Positions 51,081 through 60,500 of a DNA stretch of 64,000 bases are shown here, piece after piece. This stretch comes from Rhizobiales bacterium 65-79 (GTDB lineage Bacteria; Pseudomonadota; Alphaproteobacteria; Rhizobiales; Rhizobiaceae). The stretch is from assembly GCA_001896885.1 (NCBI GenBank), contig MKRJ01000026.1:17653-81652 (forward strand). The letters run 5' to 3'. The notes under the pieces are model-generated. The model saw nothing but the letters and a program-made list of their open reading frames with translations, was not told where the DNA came from and did not search any database. Made by a program: the position numbers and the translations under genes. Numbering within the stretch: position 1 is the stretch's first letter; the number at the start of each line of letters is the position of its first letter.

Positions 51081-52693
51081 GCTTCCACCGCCCTGCCCTT
51101 CTGCGCGAAAAGGCCGCGCGGGCGCTTCTGTATGAAGAGGATGATGAGCACGAGGATCAGGATCTTGCCGAGGACCGCGCCGGCATAGGGCTCGAGGAAC
51201 TTGTTGAGGATGCCGAGCGAGAAGGCGCCGACCAGCGTGCCCCAGAGGTTGCCGACGCCGCCGAAGACGACGACCATGAAGCTGTCGACGATGTAGCTCT
51301 GCCCGAGATTGGGCGAGACGTTGTCGATCTGGGAGAGCGCGACGCCCGCGATGCCGGCAATGCCGGAGCCGAGCGCGAAGGTGAGCGCATCGACCCAGGG
51401 CGTGCGGATGCCCATGGAGGACGCCATGCGACGGTTCTGCGTCACCGCGCGCATGTGCAGTCCCCAGGATGTACGGTTGAACACGTAGAGGAGCACGGTG
51501 AAGACGGCGAGCGCGAAGAGCACGATCCACAGCCGGTTCCAGGTAATCGCCAGTTGCCCGATATCGAACTCGCCCGACATCCAGGACGGATTGCCCACAT
51601 CGCGATTGTTCGGGCCGAAAATGGTGCGCACCGCCTGCTGGAGGATGAGCGACACGCCCCAGGTCGCCAGAAGCGTCTCCAGCGGGCGTCCGTAAAGGAA
51701 ACGGATGATGCCGCGCTCGATGACGAGACCGACGGCGCCGGCGACAAGGAAGGCCAGCGGCACGGCGATCGCCAGCGACCAGTCGAACAGGCCGGGAAAG
51801 GAGGCGCGGATGATCTCCTGCACGACGAAGGTCGTGTAGGCGCCAAGCATCACCATCTCGCCATGGGCCATGTTGATGACGCCCATCACGCCGAAGGTGA
51901 TGGCGAGCCCGATCGCGGCCAAAAGCAGCACGGAGCCGAGCGAAATGCCATACCAGGCATTCTGCGCCACGCCCCACCAGGCGAGCACGTCGCGCATGTC
52001 GGAGACGGCTGATGCCGCCCTGTCCTTCAGCGGCCCTTTGGCGGTGGCCTCGTAGGACAGGAGCAGCGAGAGCGTGTCGCGGTCGCCGCGCGCGCCGAGC
52101 AGGTCGATCGCGGCTTCCTTCTCGGCTTCGCTCCTGTCCGAGACCAGGACGGCGGAGGCGCGCGCCGCCTCCATGCGCCGCCTGACCGCGGCATCCGTTT
52201 CCTTTGCGATCGCGGCATCCAGCGCCTCTATGGTCGAGGCGTCGGGACTGTTCAGCATCGTCGTCGCGGCGGCGAGCCGCACTGCCGGATCCCTGGCGGC
52301 GAGCGTCAAATTGCCGACCGCGTCGCCGATGAGGCGGCGAAGGCTGTTCTTCACCTTGACCTTCACCATCGCATCCTTGCCGGCCGACCCTTCGGCCTTG
52401 CCGGTCAGCGGGTCGAAGAGGTCGAAACCGTCGGACTTCTCCTTGACGACGAAGACGGCGCCATCCGGCTGTCGCGCATAGAGATTGCCGTCGGCGAGCG
52501 CGGCGAGCGCACGGACGGCGGCCGGATCGCCCGTCGCGGCGACTTCCTTCACCACCTTCTCGACATCGGAAAAGCTCATGGCCCGTCCGAATTTCGCGAC
52601 CGCCGCCCGGGTGGCCGCTTCGTCGGCATGGACAGCCGATATCGGCGCAAGCAGCACGGCCAGAAGCAGGAGGGCGCTTCGGAGAAGAAACAT
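51077..52693 (-). CDS. urtB: UrtB, urea ABC transporter permease with periplasmic N-terminal extension
   Basis: The 538-residue protein has a signal peptide (MFLLRSALLLLAVLLAPISAVHA) and a soluble helical N-terminal domain of about 210 residues. A LivH-type permease domain follows with FGVMGVINMAHGEMVMLGAYTTF and the coupling loop AVTQNRRMASSMGI. The extra N-terminal domain is usual in proteobacterial UrtB. Start 52693 was chosen because the signal peptide begins there; the frame is open 28 codons further. Confidence 0.93.
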   Translation of the reverse strand: MFLLRSALLLLAVLLAPISAVHADEAATRAAVAKFGRAMSFSDVEKVVKEVAATGDPAAVRALAALADGNLYARQPDGAVFVVKEKSDGFDLFDPLTGKAEGSAGKDAMVKVKVKNSLRRLIGDAVGNLTLAARDPAVRLAAATTMLNSPDASTIEALDAAIAKETDAAVRRRMEAARASAVLVSDRSEAEKEAAIDLLGARGDRDTLSLLLSYEATAKGPLKDRAASAVSDMRDVLAWWGVAQNAWYGISLGSVLLLAAIGLAITFGVMGVINMAHGEMVMLGAYTTFVVQEIIRASFPGLFDWSLAIAVPLAFLVAGAVGLVIERGIIRFLYGRPLETLLATWGVSLILQQAVRTIFGPNNRDVGNPSWMSGEFDIGQLAITWNRLWIVLFALAVFTVLLYVFNRTSWGLHMRAVTQNRRMASSMGIRTPWVDALTFALGSGIAGIAGVALSQIDNVSPNLGQSYIVDSFMVVVFGGVGNLWGTLVGAFSLGILNKFLEPYAGAVLGKILILVLIILFIQKRPRGLFAQKGRAVEA

Positions 52694-52793
52694 CGAAGGC
52701 TCGATCTCTTTATGAGTTCCGGGTTCTAGCTCCCGGGCCGGTGGGAGGAGGAGCCGGCCCGGAAGCTTCGCGGTCAAACGGTCGATGATCCGC

Positions 52794-54101
52794 TCAGTTG
52801 GTCCCCTCGCCGCCGCACTTTCCGGTTTTGACGTTGAAGTTGCCGCAGGACATCGGCTTGCGCCAATCGGAGATCAGGTCCCTGGAGCCCGGCAGGTAGT
52901 CCGACCAGGCGTCGCCCGGAACGGTGCCGGGGGTCTGCCAGACGGTCTCGAACTGGCTGTCGTCCTGTATCTCGCCGATCAGCACCGGCTTGGTGATGTG
53001 GTGGTTCGGCATCATGGTCGCGTAGCCGCCGGTCAGGTTCGGCACGGTGACGCCGATCATGGCGTCGATGACCTTGTCCGGAGCGGTGGTGCCGGCCTTC
53101 TCGACCGCTTTGACCCACATGTTGAAGCCGATGTAGTGGGCTTCCATCGGGTCGTTGGTGGTGCGCTTGTCGTTCTTGATGAACTTGTGCCACTCGTCGA
53201 TGAAGGCCTTGTTCGCCGGCGTATCGACGCTCTCGAAATAGTTCCAGGCGGCGAGATGGCCGACCAGCGGCTTGGTATCCATGCCCGAGAGTTCCTCCTC
53301 GCCGACCGAGAAGGCCATGACCGGGATATCCTCCGCCTTGACGCCCTGGTTGCCGAGTTCCTTGTAGAAGGGCACGTTGGCGTCGCCGTTGACGGTCGAG
53401 ATGACGGCCGTCTTCTTGCCCGCCGAGCCGAAGGCCTTGATCTTCGAGACTTCGGTCTGCCAGTCGGAGAAGCCGAACGGCGTGTAGTTGACCATGATGT
53501 CTTCGGCGGGCACGCCCTTCGCCTTCAGATAGGCTTCGAGGATCTTGTTGGTGGTGCGCGGATAGACGTAGTCGGTGCCCTCGAGCACCCAGCGCTTCAC
53601 CGAGCCGCCATCCGCGCTCATCAGATAGTCGACGGCGGGAATCGCCTGCTGGTTCGGAGCCGCACCCGTATAGAAGACGTTCCTTTCGCTCTCCTCGCCC
53701 TCATATTGAACCGGGTAGAAGAGAATGCTGTCGAGCTCCTTGAAGACCGGCAGCACGGATTTGCGGCTGACCGAGGTCCAGCAGCCGAACACCGCCGACA
53801 CCTTGTCCTTGGAGATCAGTTCACGCGCCTTCTCGGCGAAAAGCGGCCAGTTGGAAGCCGGGTCGACGACCACGGCCTCGAGCTTCTTGCCGAGCAGGCC
53901 GCCCTTCTTGTTCTGCTCGTCGATGAGCATCAGCATGTCGTCCTTCAGCGTCGTCTCGGAAATCGCCATCGTTCCCGAAAGCGAGTGAAGGATGCCTACC
54001 TTGATCGTGTCGTCGGCATGTGCGACGCCCGGAAAACTCAGGGCCGCTGCAATCGCGGCGGCGCCCAGCAATCGGCCGCCCAGGCGGGAAATCTCAATCA
54101 T
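52794..54101 (-). CDS. urtA: UrtA, urea ABC transporter substrate-binding protein
   Basis: The 435-residue periplasmic binding protein has a signal peptide ending PGVAHA-DDTIKVG and the UrtA segments ILHSLSGTMAISETTLKDD, FGCWTSVSRKSVLPVFKE and EAHYIGFNMWVKAVEKAGT. The ATG at 54101 has AGGGGAG five bases upstream; a GTG two codons earlier is less likely. Its promoter is of the sigma-54 type. Confidence 0.95.
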   Translation of the reverse strand: MIEISRLGGRLLGAAAIAAALSFPGVAHADDTIKVGILHSLSGTMAISETTLKDDMLMLIDEQNKKGGLLGKKLEAVVVDPASNWPLFAEKARELISKDKVSAVFGCWTSVSRKSVLPVFKELDSILFYPVQYEGEESERNVFYTGAAPNQQAIPAVDYLMSADGGSVKRWVLEGTDYVYPRTTNKILEAYLKAKGVPAEDIMVNYTPFGFSDWQTEVSKIKAFGSAGKKTAVISTVNGDANVPFYKELGNQGVKAEDIPVMAFSVGEEELSGMDTKPLVGHLAAWNYFESVDTPANKAFIDEWHKFIKNDKRTTNDPMEAHYIGFNMWVKAVEKAGTTAPDKVIDAMIGVTVPNLTGGYATMMPNHHITKPVLIGEIQDDSQFETVWQTPGTVPGDAWSDYLPGSRDLISDWRKPMSCGNFNVKTGKCGGEGTN

Positions 54102-54120
54102 GTGCACTCCCCTTTCGATA

Positions 54121-54135
54121 TTGTGCAGTGCACAA
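54121..54135. promoter_or_regulatory. 15-base palindrome at the urtA transcription start
   Basis: TTGTGCA-G-TGCACAA is a perfect inverted repeat with 7-base arms, lying between the -12 element of the sigma-54 promoter and the ribosome-binding site. A repressor or structural role is possible; no known operator was matched. Confidence 0.4.
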
Positions 54136-54137
54136 GA

Positions 54138-54153
54138 AGCAAAGGGCGTGCCA
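54138..54153 (-). promoter_or_regulatory. Sigma-54 (RpoN) promoter of the urt operon
   Basis: The coding strand reads TGGCACG-CCCT-TTGCT, matching the RpoN consensus TGGCACG-N4-TTGCW exactly. The -12 GC is about 38 bases before the urtA ATG, giving a leader of roughly 25 bases. It indicates nitrogen-responsive (NtrC-type) control; an enhancer site was not identified. Confidence 0.85.
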
Positions 54154-54415
54154 AAGGGTGCTAGATCCGAAAAATGATGTCTTTCCAGCGGCTTGCCAGG
54201 AGAGACTTCCTCTCTCCGGCTTTCCTCCCATGCTTATGAATCGAGCTGTGGAAGCTAAAATGCCTGAGAATTAGTCAACTTTTCTATCTGCCTATTATTT
54301 TCGCAATTTGACTGTCGACGCGCCCGGCGCGCTCACTAGCATGCGCATAGCCGGCCCATGAACTCTTCCGATTCCGGATGGCTGCGTCGGGGGGCAGCGC
54401 CCTCGGATCGGGAGC

Positions 54416-54721
54416 CTACCTTCCGTCACTCGGGCAGAAAGCCTCGTGCAGCGCCTCGACCACAATCAGCACCTCCGGCCGGGTGATACGATAGTAGACC
54501 GTCGTGCCTTCCCGGCGCGCTTCCACCAGCCCGTCGGCCCTCAGTCGCATCAGTTGTTGCGACATCGGCACTTGTTCGATGCCGAGCAGTTCGCGCAGTT
54601 CCGCTACCGAGCGCTCCTCGCCGCCGAGCGCGCACAGCACCAGCAGCCGCTGAGGATGGGACAGGCTCCTGAGCAGGTCCGCCGCCATCCCCGAAGCCGG
54701 GATCATTTCTTTTACATTCAT
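54416..54721 (-). CDS. ArsR-family regulator of the BigR/SqrR persulfide-sensor type
   Basis: The 101-residue winged-helix protein has LLRSLSHPQRLLVLC and helix-turn-helix EQVPMSQQLMRLRADGLV. It has exactly two cysteines, Cys30 and Cys96, separated by 66 residues. This is the same separation as the two redox cysteines of BigR and SqrR, which form a (poly)sulfide-dependent crosslink. The ATG at 54721 is preferred to a TTG at 54757, because the 12 codons between them consist of the putative operator repeats. It is divergent from the sulfide:quinone oxidoreductase operon, its probable target. Confidence 0.8.
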   Translation of the reverse strand: MNVKEMIPASGMAADLLRSLSHPQRLLVLCALGGEERSVAELRELLGIEQVPMSQQLMRLRADGLVEARREGTTVYYRITRPEVLIVVEALHEAFCPSDGR

Positions 54722-54748
54722 GTTCTTGAATTTATAATTCTTGAATGT
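54714..54748. promoter_or_regulatory. AT-rich repeat operator next to the ArsR-family gene
   Basis: Two copies of TTCTTGAAT (54723-54731 and 54738-54746) repeat at 15-base spacing, within a larger inverted repeat ACATTCA (54714-54720)/TGAATGT (54742-54748). The position just upstream of the regulator start suits an autoregulatory operator; BigR-type boxes are likewise AT-rich with ATTC/GAAT arms. Confidence 0.55.
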
Positions 54749-54817
54749 TAAATGCAAGCTCTCGGTTCCGAGCCTGCCGTCGGCGTCACCTTACAATCGC
54801 GCTGGTCGGTTTGGGAA

Positions 54818-54831
54818 TTGAGTTCGATCAA
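54818..54831 (+). promoter_or_regulatory. Candidate FNR/FixK-type box (TTGAG-TTCG-ATCAA)
   Basis: One mismatch to the consensus, centred 68 bases before the sulfide:quinone oxidoreductase ATG, the same distance as at atpD and ccoG. It would add oxygen control to sulfide control. Confidence 0.5.
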
Positions 54832-54892
54832 TGCTGATGCGCGGCCTTCCGCCTAGGATGCCGTCAGGAACGAAACCGCGGGAGGAACCCCC

Positions 54893-56209
54893 ATGTCGCA
54901 TATCGTCGTGCTCGGCGCCGGCCTCGGTGGCACCATCATGGCCTATGAGATGCGTGACAAGCTGCGCCGCGAGGATAGTCTCACCGTCATCAATCTCGGC
55001 ACATCCTATTCCTTCGTGCCGTCCAACCCCTGGGTCGCGGTCGGCTGGCGCGACCGCGACGACATCACCGTCGACCTTGCCGGCGTCTTCAAGCGCCGCA
55101 ACATCGCGCTGAAGCCGGAAGGCGCCAGGAAGGTTCACCCGAAGGAGAACCGCGTCGAGCTGAATGACGGTTCGTCCGTAACTTACGACTACCTGATCAT
55201 CGCGACCGGTCCGGAACTGGCGTTCGACGAGGTGCCGGGTCTCGGACCCGGGGGGCACACGCAATCCGTTTGCCAGATCGACCATGCGGTCGCGGCCAAG
55301 GGCGAGTTCGACCGGCTCGTGCGCAAGCCGGGACCGGTGGTGATCGGCGCCGTGCAGGGCGCCTCCTGCTACGGCCCGGCCTACGAGTTCGCCTTCATCG
55401 TCGACACCGCGCTGCGCAGGGCCAAGGTCCGCGATCAGGTGCCGATGACCTTCGTCACGCCCGAGCCCTATATCGGCCATCTCGGCCTCGACGGGGTCGG
55501 CGACACCAAGGGCCTGCTCGAAAGCGCCATGCGCGAGCGCCACATCAAGTGGATCACCAATGCCAGGGTGACTGCGGTCGACGACGGCATGATGCATGCC
55601 GAGGAGGTCAACGAGGACGGAACGACGAAGGCCAAATACGATCTTCCCTTTGCCTTCTCGATGATGCTGCCCGCCTTTCGCGGCGTCGATGCCGTCAAGG
55701 GCATCGATGGCCTGGTCAACCCACGCGGCTTCGTCACCATCGACAGGCACCAGCGCAACCAGGCCTACCCCAACATCTTCTCGATCGGCGTCTGCGTCGC
55801 CATCCCGCCGGTCGGCAAGACGCCGCTTCCCGTCGGCGTGCCGAAGACCGGCTTCATGATCGAATCCATGGTAACGGCGACGGCCCAGAACATCGCTGCG
55901 TTGCTGCGCGGCGAGGAGCCCAGGGCGGTCGCGACCTGGAACGCGGTCTGCCTCGCCGACTTCGGCGACGAAGGCATCGCCTTCGTAGCGCAGCCGCAAA
56001 TCCCGCCGCGCAACGTCAACTGGTCGTCGCAGGGCAAGTGGGTGCACGCGGCGAAGGTCGGCTTCGAGAAATACTTCCTGCACAAGGCACGCCAGGGCAA
56101 GAGCGAAACCTTCTACGAGGGACTCGCCCTCGACATGCTCGGCATCAAGAAGCTCAAGGCAATCCACATGGAGCCCGCCGCGGCTGACAGTCAAGGAGTT
56201 ACGCAATGA
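54893..56209 (+). CDS. Sulfide:quinone oxidoreductase-type flavoprotein
   Basis: The 438-residue FAD protein begins with the dinucleotide motif VVLGAGLGGTIMAYE. It conserves three cysteines at 127 (TQSVCQ), 159 (QGASCYGP) and 352 (WNAVCLADFG), spaced as in characterised SQRs such as the Acidithiobacillus enzyme (128/160/356). It also has the C-terminal quinone-side segment and amphipathic helices. It should oxidise sulfide to persulfide/polysulfide and pass electrons to the quinone pool. GGAGGAACCCCC precedes the ATG. It overlaps the next gene by 4 bases. Confidence 0.88.
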   Translation: MSHIVVLGAGLGGTIMAYEMRDKLRREDSLTVINLGTSYSFVPSNPWVAVGWRDRDDITVDLAGVFKRRNIALKPEGARKVHPKENRVELNDGSSVTYDYLIIATGPELAFDEVPGLGPGGHTQSVCQIDHAVAAKGEFDRLVRKPGPVVIGAVQGASCYGPAYEFAFIVDTALRRAKVRDQVPMTFVTPEPYIGHLGLDGVGDTKGLLESAMRERHIKWITNARVTAVDDGMMHAEEVNEDGTTKAKYDLPFAFSMMLPAFRGVDAVKGIDGLVNPRGFVTIDRHQRNQAYPNIFSIGVCVAIPPVGKTPLPVGVPKTGFMIESMVTATAQNIAALLRGEEPRAVATWNAVCLADFGDEGIAFVAQPQIPPRNVNWSSQGKWVHAAKVGFEKYFLHKARQGKSETFYEGLALDMLGIKKLKAIHMEPAAADSQGVTQ

Positions 56210-56409
56210 CGATCGACAAGGCCGTACTGATGTTCGCCGGCTTCATGGTGCTGGTCTCGCTGGCGCTCGGTTACTGGTATTCGCCTTACTGGTTCCTGCT
56301 CACCGCCTTCGCCGGGCTCAACATGGTCCAGGCTTCCGTCTCCGGCTTCTGCCCGGCGGCGCTGGTCTTCAAGAAGATCGGCTGCAAGAGCGGCGTCGCG
56401 TTCAAATAG
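56206..56409 (+). CDS. DUF2892/YgaP-like two-helix membrane protein
   Basis: The 67-residue protein has two membrane helices (MFAGFMVLVSLALGYWYSPYWFLLTAFAGLNMVQASVSGFCPAALVF), the DUF2892 pattern with the conserved GFCP segment and a second cysteine (KKIGCKSG). Such domains are fused to rhodanese in YgaP and often accompany sulfide-oxidation genes. It overlaps the SQR gene by 4 bases. Confidence 0.85.
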   Translation: MTIDKAVLMFAGFMVLVSLALGYWYSPYWFLLTAFAGLNMVQASVSGFCPAALVFKKIGCKSGVAFK

Positions 56410-56498
56410 GACGACATCGTACCGGGATCGACACCGGACGCGGGAGGCGCGGCGGCGCCTCCCGTTCCTCCAACGCGTTGGAAGAGCCGCGCTTCGCC

Positions 56499-57506
56499 AT
56501 GAGACATGCACGATCTGTCCTTTCCTGCGGGCTCCTGCTGGCCGCGGCGCTCGTCGCCGGCGGCGCGGCGGCGGCCGAATTCACCGTCAAGGCCAGCACC
56601 GTCACCGAGATGAAGGCCGTCTACGGCCAGGTCGAGAGCCGAACCATCGTACCGGCGCGCGCCCGTATCTCCGGCACCATCGCGGAAGTCCGCGTCACCG
56701 AAGGCCAGGAGGTGAGGCAGGGCGACGTGGTGGCGACCGTCGTCGACGACAAGATCGCGCTGCAGCTGCGGGCCGCGGATGCCAAGATCGCGGCGCTCAA
56801 CTCGCAGATGGAGAACGCCCGCACCGACCTGCAGCGCGCCCAGGACCTGCTCGCCAAGGGCGCGGCCGCCCAGAGCCGCGTCGATACGGCTCAGACGCAA
56901 TTCGACGTCGTCACCAACCAGCTTGCGGCCGCTGTCGCCGACAAGGCCGTGATCGAGCAGAGCGCCCGCGAAGGCCAGACGCTCGCGCCCGCCACCGGGC
57001 GCGTGCTGACCGTGCCGGTCACGGCCGGATCGGTGATCATGGCGGGCGAGCCCGTCGCCCGCATCGCGTCGGGTCGGTATTACCTGCGCCTGTCGCTGCC
57101 GGAGCGGCATGCGACCGAGATCGCCGAAGGCGCCGCCGTCGAGATCGGCGAACGCGGCACCGGCGTCGATGGCGGCTTCGTCAAGGCGAAGGAGGGCCGC
57201 ATCGCCAAAGTCTATCCGGAGATCGAGAACGGCCGTGTCATCGCCGACGTCGAGGTCGCCGACATCGGCACCTATTTCGTCAACGAGCGCACGCTGGTGT
57301 CGATCCCTGTCGCGAAGCGCGTCATGCTCGGCGTGCCGCCCGAGGCGGTGCGGACCATCCACGGCATCGACTACGTCACGGTCGATGCGGCCGACGGGCC
57401 GCTCGACGTCGCCGTGGTGCTCGGCGAGCACTACCAGGACGCCGGCCAGCCGCGCGTGGAAGTGCTGACCGGCCTTGCCGACGGCGACAGGATCGTGGTG
57501 CCATGA
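56499..57506 (+). CDS. RND efflux periplasmic adaptor (membrane fusion protein)
   Basis: The 335-residue protein has a signal peptide ending near AGGAAAA. It has a lipoyl/biotinyl-like half-motif pair (ARISGTIAEVRVTEGQEVRQGDVVATV ... APATGRVLTVPVTAGSVIMAGEPVARI) around an alpha-hairpin with coiled-coil heptads (AALNSQMENARTDLQRAQDLLAKGAAAQSRVDTAQ). It bridges the RND pump to an outer-membrane channel; no TolC-like gene is present here. It overlaps the pump gene by 4 bases. Confidence 0.9.
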   Translation: MRHARSVLSCGLLLAAALVAGGAAAAEFTVKASTVTEMKAVYGQVESRTIVPARARISGTIAEVRVTEGQEVRQGDVVATVVDDKIALQLRAADAKIAALNSQMENARTDLQRAQDLLAKGAAAQSRVDTAQTQFDVVTNQLAAAVADKAVIEQSAREGQTLAPATGRVLTVPVTAGSVIMAGEPVARIASGRYYLRLSLPERHATEIAEGAAVEIGERGTGVDGGFVKAKEGRIAKVYPEIENGRVIADVEVADIGTYFVNERTLVSIPVAKRVMLGVPPEAVRTIHGIDYVTVDAADGPLDVAVVLGEHYQDAGQPRVEVLTGLADGDRIVVP

Positions 57507-60500
57507 AGCTCGGCATCGCCGGCGGGCTCACCCGCGTCTTCATCGGCTCGCCGCTGACGCCGCTTTTCCTGCTGGCGGCGCTGGCCCTCGGTCTCGTCGC
57601 CCTCGTCACGCTGCCGCGCGAGGAGGAGCCGCAGATCTCGGTGCCGATGGTCGATATCCACGTTTCGGCCAACGGATTGAAGGCGGAGGACGCCGTCAAG
57701 CTGGTGACCGAGCCGCTGGAGACCATCGTCAAGGGCATCGACGGGGTCGAGCACGTCTATTCGCAGACCGAGGACGACGGCGCGCTGGTCACAGCCCGCT
57801 TCAAGGTCGGAACCAACGCCGACACGGCGGTGCTCAGGGTGCAGGAAAAGATCGCCGCCAACATGGACCGCATTCCCGTCGGCATCCCCGAGCCGCTGAT
57901 CGTCGGCCGCGGCATCGACGATGTCGCCATCGTGGTGGTGACGCTGACGCCGACGCCCGAGGCCGCCAGCCGCTATTCCTCCGCCGACCTGACCCGCCTC
58001 GCCAAGGAGCTGCAGGTGGAAGTCGCCAAGCTGCCGGATATCGGGCTCACCTACATCGTCGGCGAGCAGCCGGAGGAAATCCAGGTCGAGCCGGATCCGG
58101 AGAAGCTGTCGCTCTACGGCATCACGCTGCAGCAGCTTGCCGCCAAGATCCAGGGCGCCAACAGATCCTTCCAGATCGGCACGGTACGCGACGAGGGCAA
58201 GCAGCGCGTGCTGGTCGCCGGGCAGACGCTGCAGGCGCTGTCTGACATCGGCAATTTGCTGCTGACGGCCCGCGACGGGCGGCCGGTCTATGTCCGCGAC
58301 GTTGCCAGGATCGTGCTCGCCACCTCGCCGGCCGAGAACCGGGTCATGAACATCGTCAAGTCCAAAACGGGGCTGGAGCGGGCGCCGGCCGTGTCTTTGG
58401 CGATCGCAAAGCGGCCGGGCACCAATGCCGTCGTCATCGCCCAGGACATCGTCGACCGGCTGGAGCAGGTGCGCGGACAGATCTTCCCCAAGGACGTGCG
58501 GATGGTCGTGACGCGCGACTATGGCGAGACGGCCAACGAGAAAGCCAACGAACTGCTCTTCCATCTCGGCCTGGCGACGGTCTCCATCGTCATCCTGGTG
58601 GCAGTCGCCATCGGCTGGCGCGAAGCGCTCGTGGTCGCCGTCGTCATTCCGACGACGATCCTGCTGACGCTGTTTGCGTCGCGCATCATGGGCTATACGC
58701 TGAACCGGGTCAGCCTGTTCGCCCTGATCTTCTCGATCGGCATCCTGGTGGACGACGCCATCGTCGTCATCGAGAACATCGCCCGCCACTGGGCGTTCGC
58801 CGACGGACGCTCGCGCAGGCAGGCCGCGATCGACGCGGTCGCCGAGGTCGGCAACCCCACGATCGTGGCGACATTGACGGTGGTGGCGGCGCTGCTGCCG
58901 ATGCTTTTCGTCTCCGGCATGATGGGCCCGTATATGAGCCCGATCCCGGCCAACGCCTCGGCCGCGATGCTGTTCTCCTTCTTCGTCGCCGTGATGCTGA
59001 CGCCATGGCTGATGATGAAATTCGGCAGGAAGGGCGGCCACGCCCTGCACGTGCACGGAGCCGCCACGCATGGCGGCGCCCTCGGGCGGGCCTATGTCGC
59101 CGTCGCCCGGCCGATCCTGAAATCGCGCGCGCGCGCCTGGACGTTCCTGCTGCTGGTCGGCGCGGCGACGATCGCCTCGATGGCGCTGATCTACACCCAG
59201 CACGTGACGGTCAAGCTTTTGCCGTTCGACAACAAGAACGAGCTGCAAATCGTGGCGGACCTGCCCAAGGGCGCATCGGTCGAGGACACCGACCGGCTGC
59301 TGCAGACCGTCGTCGATCGCCTCGCCGGCGTGCCCGAGGTGGTTTCCTTCCAGACCTACGCCGGGACCGCCGCCCCGTTCAACTTCAACGGACTGGTGCG
59401 TCATTATTACCTGCGCTCCGGTCCCGAGCAGGGCGACGTGGCGATCAACCTGACGGGCAAGAGCGAGCGCCACCGGGAGAGCCATGCGATCGCGCTCGAT
59501 ATCCGCGACCGGCTAAAGGGCATCGCCATGCCCGCCGGCACGGTGCTCAAGGTGGTCGAGCCGCCGCCCGGTCCGCCCGTGCTGGGCACGCTGCTGGCCG
59601 AAATCTACGGTCCCGACGCCGAAACCCGCCGCGCGGTGGCGGAGAAGGTGCGCGAGACCTTCACCTCGATCCCGTTCATCGTCGACGTCGACGACAGCTT
59701 CCACAACCAGCCGGAGCGCGTGCGCCTGTCGATCGACCAGGACAGCCTCGAATATTACAAGGTCGAGCAGTCCGACGTGTACGACACGCTGAGCTACCTC
59801 TACGGCGGCACGACGGTCGGCTATTCGCACCGCGGCGGCGGCCGCCAGCCCATCCCGATCCGCGTGGCGCTGTCGAAAGGCAACGGCGTGGTCGACCAGC
59901 GCGCGCTGGCGACGCCGGTTGCCGCGAACGCGCTGCCCGGTGCGCGCGACGTGGTCGAGCTTGGCGACGTGGTGCGGGTGAGCCGCGAACCTGCCTCCTA
60001 TCCGATCTTCCGCCATAACGGCCGTCCTGCCGAGATGGTGATGGCGGAGCTCGCCGGCGAATTCGAGGCGCCGATCTACGGCATGCTCGCCGTCGACGAT
60101 GCGATCGCCAAGGCCGACTGGGGCAATGTGCCCAAGCCGGTCATCGCACTGCACGGCCAGCCGGACGACGAGTCCAGGCCTACGCTTTTGTGGGACGGCG
60201 AGTGGGAAGTGACCTGGGTGACCTTCCGCGACATGGGCGCGGCCTTCATGGTCGCCATACTCGGAATCTACATCCTCGTCGTGGCCCAGTTCGGCTCGTT
60301 CAGGCTGCCGCTGGTCATTCTCACGCCCATACCGCTTACGCTCATCGGCATCATGCTCGGCCATTGGGCCTTCCACGCGCCGTTCTCGGCGACGTCGATG
60401 ATCGGCTTCATCGCGCTCGCCGGCATCATCGTGCGCAACTCGATCCTGCTGGTGGACTTCATCCGCCATGCCAAGGGCGGGGACCGGCCGCTGGTGGACA

